Shown here: positions 26,688 through 34,877 of the stretch, piece after piece | How the letters are laid out: every line of letters begins with the position of its first letter | Position numbering within the stretch: position 1 is the first letter of the stretch | DNA from: Kribbibacterium absianum | GTDB taxonomy: Bacteria; Actinomycetota; Coriobacteriia; Coriobacteriales; Atopobiaceae | Assembly: GCF_030067705.1 (NCBI RefSeq) | Contig: NZ_JASJEX010000001.1 | Location: 186,001-250,000, forward strand | Length of the DNA: 64,000 bases | Direction: 5' to 3' | The notes under the pieces: generated by a model | Told to the model about the DNA's origin: nothing | The model's database searches: none | The model's input: only the letters and a program-made list of their open reading frames with translations | Position numbers and translations under genes: made by a program

Positions 26688-28061
26688 CTAGCCGAGGGCC
26701 ATCTTCACGTGGAAGACCCTCGTCGCCACGAGGTACACGATGATGCCGAGAGCGCACCAGCCCAGGCCGACCCCGATAGCGAACGCGCCGAACGACGCCA
26801 GGATCACCGCGATGGCGAGCGCGCCGAAGGCCGGCAGCACGCACAGCCTGAAAGGCCTCGTGCGGTCGTGCCCCTTGACCCAGCAGAACCAGAGGACCGC
26901 CACGTCCACCATGAGATAGGTGGCAAGCGCGCCGAAGTTGGTGACCTTGGTCACGGCGTCCATGCCGAGCGGCAGCAGCAGGAAGAGCAGCGCGATGGAC
27001 ACGATGGCCACGAACACGCTGGCGGTCCTTGGCGAGTTCGTCCCCTGGTCGAACTCCGCGAGCCTCTTGGGCATCGCGTTCTCGCGCGCCATGATATAGA
27101 GTACGCGGCTCACGGACACCACGGAGCTGAGGCCGGAGAACACGCCCATGGCGAGCGCGAGGCCCACAGCGCACAGCACGCCGAACCACTCGCCCCCCAC
27201 GGCGCCGGCCACCAGGTAGAACCCGTTGGACGCGTCGTGTGCGAACAGGTTGCCGGACGGGTCCACCAGCTGGGCGAGCAGGCACTCGCCGATGAAGAGG
27301 ACACCGACCACGAGCACGGTGAGCCACGTGGCGCGCTCGGGGTCCCTGCCCGGGTTCTTGGCCTCTTGCGTGAGGGTCGAGATGGAACCGAATCCCAGGT
27401 AGGAGAGGGCGCACACCGACACCGCCGAGAACAGCGCGCCCACGTTGAGGCCCGAGCTGTCGCTGTCGGCCATGAGCGCGGCGGCCTCGTCGGCCATGAT
27501 GGGGCCGACGGTCACCAGACGGCGCACGACGAAGAACACGAACATCGCCACGATGACCAGCTCGCCCGCGAGCGCGATGCGGTTGACCACCACCGTGGCC
27601 TTGAGCTTGCGGAGGCTCACGACGGTGACGAACGCCATGATGAGGAGCGCCCAGCCCCAGACCGGGACCTCGGGCACGTACTGGTTCAACGCCTGACCGG
27701 CCAGGATGTACATGAGGTCCGGATACACGAGGTACTGGAGCAGCAGCATCCACCCGCCGACGAAGCCCGCCCCCGTGGAGAGGCCCTTCGCGCAGAACGT
27801 GAACACCGAGCCGGAGCTGGGCCAGCGGCGGATGGCGTCGCCAAAGCAAAAGGCGGTGGGGATCAGGCACACAAGGCCGAGGATGTAGGCCTGCGCCGGC
27901 GCGCCGCGTGAGATGTCGAAGACCTGGCCGTAGACCGCGAACGGCGACAGCGGCACGAGCATTACCATGCCGTAGAACAGCAGGTCGCCGAGGGTGAGGG
28001 TCCGCTGGAAGCCGGCGTTGTCGGCGCCGGTCGCAGGAGTGGGCTTGGCGGTCTGGCTCAC
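26688..28061 (-). CDS. APC family amino acid/amine permease
   Basis: The 457-residue protein has about 12 hydrophobic helices. The N terminus FQRTLTLGDLLFYGMVMLVPLSPFAVYGQV and the loop LGFGSISTLTQEAKNPGRDPERA are typical of the APC superfamily (YgjI/PuuP-like). GTG 28061 is preceded by GAGGTGG. The substrate is not evident. It shows no operon link; its 3' end meets the A5 array. Confidence 0.85.
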   Translation of the reverse strand: MSQTAKPTPATGADNAGFQRTLTLGDLLFYGMVMLVPLSPFAVYGQVFDISRGAPAQAYILGLVCLIPTAFCFGDAIRRWPSSGSVFTFCAKGLSTGAGFVGGWMLLLQYLVYPDLMYILAGQALNQYVPEVPVWGWALLIMAFVTVVSLRKLKATVVVNRIALAGELVIVAMFVFFVVRRLVTVGPIMADEAAALMADSDSSGLNVGALFSAVSVCALSYLGFGSISTLTQEAKNPGRDPERATWLTVLVVGVLFIGECLLAQLVDPSGNLFAHDASNGFYLVAGAVGGEWFGVLCAVGLALAMGVFSGLSSVVSVSRVLYIMARENAMPKRLAEFDQGTNSPRTASVFVAIVSIALLFLLLPLGMDAVTKVTNFGALATYLMVDVAVLWFCWVKGHDRTRPFRLCVLPAFGALAIAVILASFGAFAIGVGLGWCALGIIVYLVATRVFHVKMALG

Positions 28062-28166
28062 GATGCCACCTCTTCTTCTGTGTCCGTCGATTTGTCCTAA
28101 GGGCACATACCCCGTTTTGGTGAACGCCCATGGCGAACGGGGCGCACGGTCGCACGAGGCGTGCGC

Positions 28167-29174
28167 CTAGATGTCCACCGCGCGGACGTAGCGCCCGTCG
28201 AAGAGGCGCCCCACCTGGTAGCGGCCGGCGCAGGACTCGTTGGCCAGCCACACGCGCCCGGCGCGCCGGCAGATGCCCTCGCCCATGGGCGGCATGCGGA
28301 GCCGGTCGACGAGCGTCCGGCCGTCGAGGAACCCGAGCGGCACCTCCGTCCCCGCCACAAGGATCGTGCCCTCGGGCTCCAGGCAGGCGGCCCCATAGCT
28401 CAGCAGGTGGCCCTCGCCGATGCCCGCCGCCTGCGACAGCACGAGACCGCCCTGGCGTCCGGCGCACATGCCCTGGATCGCGCCCGGAATCGACAGGGCG
28501 AGGTCGGGCTGCGCCGAGACCCCGTACGGCGCCGACGTGTCGAGCGGGAAGCGCAGCGCAAGCGCGGGGTTCTCCGTGCCGTCAGGGCAGGTGAGGTGGT
28601 GCGAGTCCGGGGTCTCGTAGAGGACGGGGCAGTGATACTCGCCCACCCACAGCGCGTCGTCCCAAACCCCGAGGAACGCCGGCATCAGGAACAGGTTCAG
28701 GTACCCGTCACCGTCGATGACGTCGCCGTTCTCCGCCGATGCCAGCGCCTCGGCGGAGAACGCGAGGGCGCCGGTGCGTGTGGTCAGGAACGCCCACGGC
28801 CCGGCAACGGCGATGCCCGCGCCGTGGCCCGAGTCAATCGTACCGTCCGGGCGCCGCACCTGGAGCGAGACCCACTGGCCGTGGGTCGTGCGCTTGTAGA
28901 CCGGGCAGTGGCCCTTCCATGACCGGTCGCCCAGGTACCCGCTCACGAGCCACTGGTCCGAGCCCTCGTCGTACAGGACGTCCTGGGGGTCGAACCCCGT
29001 GCCGAGTCCCGGCAGCTTGAACTCGCGGGTCGAACGCTCGTAGAACTCCTTGCAGGAGCTCCGCACGTGCGCGCGATAACCGGCGACCGCCGCAGCCCCA
29101 GCCGCGGCAACGCCGACGAGTCCGGCGGCCGTTCGCAGGGCCAGCGTGAGCGTGGGGTGGTCTTTGAGCGCCAT
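28167..29174 (-). CDS. Membrane-anchored protein of unknown function
   Basis: A 335-residue protein with one N-terminal membrane segment (about residues 8-32, TAAGLVGVAAAGAAAVAGY), then a predicted extracytoplasmic domain rich in short beta motifs (DVLYDEGSDQWLVSGYLG, GVWDDALWVGEYHCP, GRVWLANESCAGRYQVG). The repeated W/G-rich blade-like pattern hints at a beta-propeller, but no family is recognised. RBS AAGGAGG precedes ATG 29174. It diverges from the MerR-type gene across a palindrome. Confidence 0.75.
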   Translation of the reverse strand: MALKDHPTLTLALRTAAGLVGVAAAGAAAVAGYRAHVRSSCKEFYERSTREFKLPGLGTGFDPQDVLYDEGSDQWLVSGYLGDRSWKGHCPVYKRTTHGQWVSLQVRRPDGTIDSGHGAGIAVAGPWAFLTTRTGALAFSAEALASAENGDVIDGDGYLNLFLMPAFLGVWDDALWVGEYHCPVLYETPDSHHLTCPDGTENPALALRFPLDTSAPYGVSAQPDLALSIPGAIQGMCAGRQGGLVLSQAAGIGEGHLLSYGAACLEPEGTILVAGTEVPLGFLDGRTLVDRLRMPPMGEGICRRAGRVWLANESCAGRYQVGRLFDGRYVRAVDI

Positions 29175-29264
29175 GGTGCCTCCTTGTACGCGATTCGCAG
29201 GTTCCTACCCGTGGCGAGCGCCCCTCCGGCCCCGGACGGGTCGTGGTGCCTCGCAAGAATCACA

Positions 29265-29312
29265 GCCCCTCTCACGAGGGGTCGACCGGCCCCACATCCG
29301 AGTGAGAGGGGC
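29265..29312. promoter_or_regulatory. 11-bp inverted repeat in divergent intergenic region
   Basis: GCCCCTCTCAC (29265-29275) and GTGAGAGGGGC (29302-29312) are perfectly complementary, 26 nt apart, between two divergent genes. It is a candidate operator for the MerR-type regulator encoded to the right, or a hairpin. Confidence 0.45.
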
Positions 29313-29320
29313 CGCCTATG

Positions 29321-29365
29321 GCTCGCACTGACTGGGCTCGTACTGATCGGGCCCGCACCGACCGG
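29321..29365. repeat. Three tandem 15-bp repeats
   Basis: Three consecutive 15-bp units of the form GCTCG.ACTGA.TGG (29321, 29336, 29351) lie just before the MerR-type gene. If an upstream ATG at 29318 were used, they would encode a repeated ARTD segment; the downstream ATG has a better RBS. Confidence 0.6.
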
Positions 29366-29443
29366 GCGGACGTCGCGATTGCGGCGCCCGCCGCTTGCTG
29401 TTCACTGCTTGAACGGCTTGGCTGGACCCAGGGAGGGGTTTCC

Positions 29444-30085
29444 ATGGTTCCAGACACGCCGCGTCGCGGCTGGCGCATCTCGGAGGTCGAGGCGTTGCTC
29501 GGCCTCGCCCGGCGCGACATCCAGCGCTGCTGCTACACCGGCCGCGGCGGCGTCGGGATCCTGGAGCCCGAGGACTCAGCCTGGGGCAGGCGCACCTACA
29601 ACGTGCGCGACCTCGCCCAGCTGTTCCTGGTGCGCCAGTACCGGCGACAGGGGCTGAGCCTGCCCGAGGTCAAGCAGGTGCTCGACGACCACTGCGCGAC
29701 CGGTCGCACCGTGCGGGACCTGCTCGCGATCCAGGTAGACCGCCTGACCGACCAGGCCGACGAGGTCCTCGGGCAGCTGCTGCAGGCACAGACCCTGCTC
29801 GCGGCCGTCTCAGAGCAGCCCGGGGCTGTGGAGGAAGTGGTCGAGCGCCAGGTCCAGGCGCGCACGGCCTTGCAACCGGGCGCGTCTCGGGGCATTCCAG
29901 CCCACGGCCGCCCCTCGTGGATGGCGACCCTTCTGGGCTCTCAGGACCTGCTGGACAGCCCCGGCATGGCGCTGGCGGTGGACCTGTGGTTGGGGCCAGG
30001 GGCGACCAGGGCGCTGCGCGAAGCGTGCGCGTCCGTGAATCAAGCGACGGAGGAAAGAGGAGAGAACGATGAAGCGGTTCAATGA
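29444..30085 (+). CDS. MerR-type transcriptional regulator
   Basis: The 213-residue protein starts with a MerR-like winged helix (RRGWRISEVEALLGLARRDIQRCCYTG...WGRRTYNVRDLAQLFLVRQYRRQGLSLPEVKQVLDD), then a helical dimerization stretch and an unassigned C-terminal region. ATG 29444 has GGGAGGGG 5 nt upstream. Its end overlaps the lipoprotein gene by 17 nt, so the two are co-expressed and probably linked in function. Confidence 0.8.
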   Translation: MVPDTPRRGWRISEVEALLGLARRDIQRCCYTGRGGVGILEPEDSAWGRRTYNVRDLAQLFLVRQYRRQGLSLPEVKQVLDDHCATGRTVRDLLAIQVDRLTDQADEVLGQLLQAQTLLAAVSEQPGAVEEVVERQVQARTALQPGASRGIPAHGRPSWMATLLGSQDLLDSPGMALAVDLWLGPGATRALREACASVNQATEERGENDEAVQ

Positions 30086-30929
30086 GCGGCCGATGAGCCG
30101 GCGGGCGTTTGTCGGATGCGCGGGCCTTCTGGCCCTGGGACTGGCGGGCTGCGGAGGGTCCGGCGGCGCGGGCTCGGGCGCCGAGGGCACGCACACGAGC
30201 GCCGAGAGCGCCAAGCCGGCGCCCGTCGACGAGGCCCCGAAGACCTCGTCGGATCCCAAGGTGCAGTACATCAAGAACTACAAGGGGCAGAACTGCGCGA
30301 ACGTGGGCTACGGTGCCCTCAACGGCTGGCGCATGGACCGGCTGGGCGCGGGCTACGTGCGGCTCGTGTTCGTGGAGCCGTCGGGCGTGTTCGTCGATCC
30401 CGAGGACGAGGAGCAGCTCAAGGAGTACGTGGTCTTCGACCAGAGCCTGCCTATGAACACGCAGGTGGACTTTGTGATGGAGAAGCGCGAGAACGGCGAT
30501 GACTACGACAACCTCGTCGATTGGCAGAGCCACAGCGAGGTGGTGCTGGCGGTGAAGAAGGTGGGGGAGCGCGACCCCCAGCCCGTGGACATGACCCAGA
30601 TCAAGGCGTTCCCCGACAAGTTCACCGCCTATGTGCGCGACTACGTGGGCCGCAACCTGGCCGAGTGCGGGTACGTGGCGCTCAACGGCAACATCATGGA
30701 CATGTACGGGCCGGGCTACCTCGAGCTGCGGACGGCCACCGAGGACGGCTCGTACGTGGACCCCGAGGACACGGACGCCATCGTGCAGTACGTGGTGGTC
30801 TCGCAGGACGTGGCCCCCAACACAGAGTTCACGATGCAGCCCACCACGGCCACGAACGGCGAGGTCTACGACATGGTGAGCTCGCAGTCGCTGGAGGCGG
30901 TGACGCTGTCGCTGAGGAGGCTGGCCTAG
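30069..30929 (+). CDS. Lipoprotein with two tandem homologous domains
   Basis: The 286-residue protein has a Tat-like SRRAF signal and lipobox LAGC (Cys28), a low-complexity linker, and two copies of one domain (about 67-164 and 188-284). Each copy shows Y-(V/I)-x-x-Y-x-G-x-N, G-Y-x-A-L-N-G, GxGY, a VDPED motif, YVV...Q, NTx(V/F) and a final SxxxVxL strand. The spacing is about 119 residues. The domain type is not recognised; it could bind a cell-wall or extracellular ligand. It overlaps the MerR-type gene. Confidence 0.8.
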   Translation: MKRFNERPMSRRAFVGCAGLLALGLAGCGGSGGAGSGAEGTHTSAESAKPAPVDEAPKTSSDPKVQYIKNYKGQNCANVGYGALNGWRMDRLGAGYVRLVFVEPSGVFVDPEDEEQLKEYVVFDQSLPMNTQVDFVMEKRENGDDYDNLVDWQSHSEVVLAVKKVGERDPQPVDMTQIKAFPDKFTAYVRDYVGRNLAECGYVALNGNIMDMYGPGYLELRTATEDGSYVDPEDTDAIVQYVVVSQDVAPNTEFTMQPTTATNGEVYDMVSSQSLEAVTLSLRRLA

Positions 30930-31055
30930 TACGGGACGAACCGATGGCGGGCGTCCAGTGACGTGTGGGCCAGCAAAACTTCAGTTTACGATAAGCTATT
31001 TTGAACACCGGGAGGGGTCGCGGTCTGCGACCCCGCCGCCTGATGGGGAGGAACC

Positions 31056-31778
31056 ATGGAGGACCGAGCGAAGCTGCCGAACGCGGATGACATCGTCAAG
31101 CTCTTTGACACGCTCTATGAGAAATGCCTCGACGGCATTCCCGTCGTGAGCCCGCCGGTCTCGGATTTGGTCGCGGACTATCTCGAAAAAGACCCCGACC
31201 CCGCGAAGGCCTGTCGGAACATGCACCGGAACCAGGTGATCAAATGCACCACGTCCGGCGTGATCACCGGCTTCGGTGGTCTCATCACCATGCCAGTGAC
31301 GATTCCGGCCAACCTGGGTTCGGTCCTGTACGTGCAGATGAGAATGATTGCGGCCACGGCCCAGATGGCCGGCTACGACCTCAAGTGCGACCAAACCCAG
31401 ACGCTCGTGTATGCGTGTCTCGCCGGCGTGTCGATCACCGAGGTGTTCAAAGCGTTCGGCGTGCAGCTGGGCGAGAAGTTGGCCGTGGGGATGATCAAGA
31501 AGATACCTGGCACGGTGCTCACGCGCATCAACCAGAGGCTGGGCTTCCGCTTCGTGACCAAGTTCGGACAAAAGGGCATGGTGAACCTGGGGAAGATGGT
31601 CCCGGTTGTGGGCGCTGCCGTGAATGGCGGCTTCGACTACGTCGAGACGCAGATCCTCGCCAAACGTGCTCACAAGTGGTTCTTCGAGGGCGACTTTGAG
31701 GCGTACGCGACGGATCTTGGGGAGAACGATGGGGTCGAGGACGCACCGGAGGCCGAGTACACGATTCCGTCTGAATAG
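31056..31778 (+). CDS. EcsC family protein
   Basis: The 240-residue protein resembles the EcsC family: acidic N terminus, a glycine-rich hydrophobic hairpin TSGVITGFGGLITMPVTIPANLGSVLYVQMRMIAATAQMAGY, then ACLAGVSITEVFKAFGVQLG and VVGAAVNGGFDYVETQILAKRA. The family is membrane-associated and of unclear function. GGGGAGGAACC precedes ATG 31056. Codon usage is slightly less GC-biased than that of its neighbours. Confidence 0.8.
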   Translation: MEDRAKLPNADDIVKLFDTLYEKCLDGIPVVSPPVSDLVADYLEKDPDPAKACRNMHRNQVIKCTTSGVITGFGGLITMPVTIPANLGSVLYVQMRMIAATAQMAGYDLKCDQTQTLVYACLAGVSITEVFKAFGVQLGEKLAVGMIKKIPGTVLTRINQRLGFRFVTKFGQKGMVNLGKMVPVVGAAVNGGFDYVETQILAKRAHKWFFEGDFEAYATDLGENDGVEDAPEAEYTIPSE

Positions 31779-31870
31779 CTAGCCGTTCCCTCCGGTCTCG
31801 TGCCCGTCCGACTCTGCGTTAGCAGTAGTGACGGTTCTCGCGAAGTGCGCCACGAGCTGCTTGATTGGAT

Positions 31871-32179
31871 TCAAGCTTGGGACCTCCCGTACACCTCGTT
31901 GTGGGTGCCGGTCCGCACGAGGAGGATCTCGTCGCCGCATCGCCGGTACATGAGCACCCACGTGTCGGCGGGAGGGTTGGGCGCGGAGTCGACATGGATC
32001 GACCTGTTGCCGGACAAGGGACCCGAGAGCGAGTGGTCCCCGTACGCGCGGGGCAGTGGCACGGAGTCCGAGGCCAGCAGGTCGGTCACGGCTCGCTTTA
32101 GGGCATCCGTATCCCAGTGCCGCTTTTGGCAGGCCTTCACGTCGCGCCGGAAGCGCGGGGTGAACGAGGCTCTGAGCAT
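31871..32179 (-). CDS. YafQ/RelE-family mRNA interferase toxin
   Basis: The 102-residue protein has YafQ features: FTPRFRRDVKACQKRHWDTDALKRAVTDLL, LPRAYGDHSLSGPLSG, RSIHVD, DTWVLMYRRCGDEILLVRTGTHNEVYG, including the C-terminal basic/His surface typical of ribosome-dependent mRNA cleavage. It lies 9 nt after the antitoxin gene on the same strand, the usual antitoxin-first order. Confidence 0.9.
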   Translation of the reverse strand: MLRASFTPRFRRDVKACQKRHWDTDALKRAVTDLLASDSVPLPRAYGDHSLSGPLSGNRSIHVDSAPNPPADTWVLMYRRCGDEILLVRTGTHNEVYGRSQA

Positions 32180-32188
32180 CCAAGCCCC

Positions 32189-32449
32189 CTAGATGTCCAG
32201 CGCCTCGAAGACGCTCTCGGCGGTCGCGTAGGTGACGTGTTCCGGGTCGGCCTCAATGGCGTCGGCCTGAGCCACGGCCTCCATGGTTTCGGCTGGCACA
32301 TCGCCATGCACGTCCAGCGGCCTGATCTCCACCCAGGGGCGGTTGTGGCGGAACACGGTCACCGGGACGCCGGTCCTGTTGGCCTCGGCGGTGATGCGCG
32401 AGAAGTTGGTCTTTGCGTCGGCCATCCCGACGGTGACGACGGTTCCCAT
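32189..32449 (-). CDS. Type II antitoxin (Phd/YefM- or RelB-like)
   Basis: The 86-residue protein has an N-terminal DNA-binding fold (TVVTVGMADAKTNFSRITAEANRTGVPVTVFRHNRPWVEIRPL), like Phd/YefM, and an acidic C-terminal toxin-wrapping tail (EADPEHVTYATAESVFEALDI). ATG 32449 has AAGGAGGAAT upstream. It should repress its own promoter together with the toxin. Confidence 0.88.
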   Translation of the reverse strand: MGTVVTVGMADAKTNFSRITAEANRTGVPVTVFRHNRPWVEIRPLDVHGDVPAETMEAVAQADAIEADPEHVTYATAESVFEALDI

Positions 32450-32475
32450 GATTCCTCCTTGGAAAGGGCTCGTTA

Positions 32476-32495
32476 CAGCCTCGATTATAGGGCTG
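32476..32495 (-). promoter_or_regulatory. Toxin-antitoxin promoter with operator
   Basis: On the minus strand a perfect TATAAT (32489 to 32484) lies about 35 nt before the antitoxin start. It is flanked by CAGCC (32476-32480) and GGCTG (32491-32495), an inverted repeat well placed for autoregulation. No clear -35 is visible. Confidence 0.5.
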
Positions 32496-32499
32496 GTTG

Positions 32500-32816
32500 C
32501 CCCATTCTTGGGGCGCCCATTGCGAGCCGTCGACGAGCATGGCGGGTGCAGCGTGCTCGCCTCCGCCGTGGCGGAGGGCTTGGGGCGCACGGGCTGGCAT
32601 CCCTCCGCCGTCGGGGCGTCCTCCTTTTGAAGGACGCGCTGGTCGAGCGTGGCGGTCCCGGGCGCACGAGCCTCGCCGCCACCGTGCTCAGCAGCTCCTG
32701 CTCGCCAAGGACTGACTGCTATCCGGCCGCCCCACTGCATTCCTGAAACCTAGGGACTTTCGCAGGCGCGAATGGGCACATGGTTATCGTCGTTAGCCAT
32801 TGAATCGGGAGCCCTC
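32500..32816. other. Intergenic stretch without a recognised gene
   Basis: Nothing protein-coding is convincing here. Two short hairpins are visible: CCTCCGCC/GGCGGAGG (32560-32577) and GCGTCCT/AGGACGC (about 32617-32638). fetA begins at 32817. Confidence 0.5.
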
Positions 32817-33500
32817 ATGGCGCAGCCGTTGTTCCAAGCCACCTCCGTCACCGTTGCCTATCGCCGGGGAGGGCGGCCGTTCGCGCCGTTCTCGGGCGTG
32901 AACCTCTCGCTCGAGGCTGGGCGCATGTACGACCTCGTGGGGCCGTCCGGCTCGGGCAAGTCGACGCTTCTCGAGGCCTGCGCCCGCACAGTCCCGAGGA
33001 GCGCGGGCGAGCTGTTCTTGGCGGGGGAGTCCGAGAGGGACATCCCGCCCGTGCAGTGGCGTCGCCGCGTGTGCCTGGTGCCGCAGGTGGCGACGCTGGT
33101 GCCCGGCACCGTGGGCGACAACCTGCGGTGGCCATGGACGCTCAAGGTGAACGCGGGCGCGAAGCCGCCGAGCGACGCGGAGCTGGTGGCGCTCCTCGAG
33201 AAGGCCGAGCTGGGTGATGTGCCGCTCGACCGTGACGCCGCCCAGCTCTCCGGCGGCCAGCGGGCGCGCGTGGCGGTGCTGCGCGCGTTCGCGACGTCCC
33301 CGCAGGTGCTGCTCCTGGACGAGGTGGACGCCGCGCTCGACGACGAGTCCGCGCTCGCCGTGGGGCGCCTGACGCGCGAGCTGGTGCACGGGGAGACCGC
33401 CTGTCTGAGGATCCGCCACCGCCAGGCGGACGGGCTCGCGGACGGCACGTTCACGCTGGCGGACGGGCGTCTGTCCTACGTGGAAGGGAGCCTGCGATGA
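32817..33500 (+). CDS. fetA: FetA-type ABC transporter ATP-binding protein
   Basis: The 227-residue ATPase has GPSGSGKSTLLEA (Walker A), LVPQVATLVPGTVGDNL (Q-loop), LSGGQRARVAVLRA (signature) and VLLLDEVDAALDD (Walker B). With the following FetB (UPF0014) permease it forms the FetAB exporter, linked in E. coli to iron homeostasis and peroxide tolerance. The switch region reads RIRHRQAD, as in FetA-like proteins. It overlaps fetB by 4 nt. Confidence 0.85.
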   Translation: MAQPLFQATSVTVAYRRGGRPFAPFSGVNLSLEAGRMYDLVGPSGSGKSTLLEACARTVPRSAGELFLAGESERDIPPVQWRRRVCLVPQVATLVPGTVGDNLRWPWTLKVNAGAKPPSDAELVALLEKAELGDVPLDRDAAQLSGGQRARVAVLRAFATSPQVLLLDEVDAALDDESALAVGRLTRELVHGETACLRIRHRQADGLADGTFTLADGRLSYVEGSLR

Positions 33501-34291
33501 GCTCCGGCGTCATCCCTATCGGCAACCTGCAGCTCGCCCTTGCCAGCGGGTTCCTGCTCGCGGCGGGCATCGTGTCGTGGCGACTCGCGCTCGGCGAGGG
33601 CAAGCGCATCGCCATCGCCGGCGCGCGCGGGTTCCTGCAACTCTTGGCCATGGGCTTTCTGCTCGTGTACCTGTTCCGGTACCAGAGCTGGTGGCTCGTG
33701 CTGCTCGTGGTGCTTGGGATGATCGCGGCGGCGACACAGATCGCGCTGGACCGGGTGAGGCACGCGGTGCCGGGGCTCGCGCCCGATGTGTTCGCCTCTA
33801 TCCTCGTCACGTCGGTGGCCATCACCTTCATCGTCGTGGACGGGATCATCGGTCCGGACCCGTGGTACTCGGCGCGCCAGTTCGTGCCCATCGCGGGCAT
33901 GGTGATCGGCAACACGATGAGCGCGGTGGCGGTGGCCATCGGCCGGCTGTTCAGCGACCTCGACGCGCGCGAGGAGGAGATCCACACGATGGTCTCGCTC
34001 GGTGCGACGCCCCGGGAGGCGGCGTTCCCTTCGATCAAGGCGGCCGTCGGCGCCGGGCTCACGGGGCCCTTGGCGACCCTCAGCGCGGCAGGGCTGGTGC
34101 AGATACCCGGCATGATGACCGGCCAGATCCTTGCGGGCGCGGACCCGGTCATGGCCGCGAAGTACCAGGTCGTCGTGCTCCTGATGCTGACGGCGGCCAC
34201 CGCCGTCTCGGTGGTGACGGTCTGCTACCTGACCTACAGGAAGCGCTTCTCCGACGAGGGCTACTACCTGGGACGGGCGTTAAGGGACTGA
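33497..34291 (+). CDS. fetB: FetB-type ABC transporter permease (UPF0014)
   Basis: The 264-residue permease has about seven membrane segments. Its family motifs are ARGFLQLLAMGFLLVYLF, GMVIGNTMSAVAVAIGRL, EIHTMVSLGATPREAA and GLVQIPGMMTGQILAGADPVMAAKYQ. It pairs with FetA in a putative iron exporter. ATG overlaps the fetA stop (ATGA). Confidence 0.9.
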   Translation: MSSGVIPIGNLQLALASGFLLAAGIVSWRLALGEGKRIAIAGARGFLQLLAMGFLLVYLFRYQSWWLVLLVVLGMIAAATQIALDRVRHAVPGLAPDVFASILVTSVAITFIVVDGIIGPDPWYSARQFVPIAGMVIGNTMSAVAVAIGRLFSDLDAREEEIHTMVSLGATPREAAFPSIKAAVGAGLTGPLATLSAAGLVQIPGMMTGQILAGADPVMAAKYQVVVLLMLTAATAVSVVTVCYLTYRKRFSDEGYYLGRALRD

Positions 34292-34391
34292 CGTCTGAGG
34301 GACGGATGCGGAGCCTTCCTGTGCAGGGTTGCAGTGTCCGGTTTCGGACGGTACGATCTCTGACGCTTCCCGACCCGACGAAAGGCTCCCC

Positions 34392-34835
34392 GTGCCCGCG
34401 CCCGACTCCATCGAACGCTTTCGCGAGGCCATGAACAACATGGACCGCGTCTACAACCTCATTGCCCGGGCGGATGGCGTGTCGCCCACGGAGTTCTGGC
34501 TCATCGCCTACGTGGACGAGGGGGTCACGAGCCAATCGGCCATCGCGCAGGCGCTCGGCGTCAGTCGGCAGACGGTCAACTCCGCCTGCGGCTCGCTCGT
34601 GCGCCGCGGACTCGTGACCGTGACCGAGGACGCTCAGAACCGCCGCCTCAAGCGCGTGGGGCTCACGGCCCGGGGAGAGGCGTTCGTGCGCGAGCACGTG
34701 CGAGCGCTCGAGGCCATCGAGGAGGGCTTCTGGTCGCGGATCCCGTCCCACCAGCGGGAGACGTTCACCGGCCTGTTGGAGGACTTCTCGACGGCGTTGG
34801 AACAAGCCTGGAAGGAGACGGCGCACCCGGAGTAG
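34392..34835 (+). CDS. MarR family transcriptional regulator
   Basis: The 147-residue winged-helix protein contains SPTEFWLIAYVDEGVTSQSAIAQALGVSRQTVNSACGSLVRRGLVTVTEDAQNRRLKRVGLTARG, a standard MarR HTH and wing. It probably represses the two ABC exporter genes that start 43 nt downstream. The GTG at 34392 follows GAAAGG; the frame continues upstream without an RBS. Confidence 0.88.
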   Translation: MPAPDSIERFREAMNNMDRVYNLIARADGVSPTEFWLIAYVDEGVTSQSAIAQALGVSRQTVNSACGSLVRRGLVTVTEDAQNRRLKRVGLTARGEAFVREHVRALEAIEEGFWSRIPSHQRETFTGLLEDFSTALEQAWKETAHPE

Positions 34836-34877
34836 CTGCGGCGCCGTCCCGCACCCGTCATCCGAGAAAGGCCCTCT

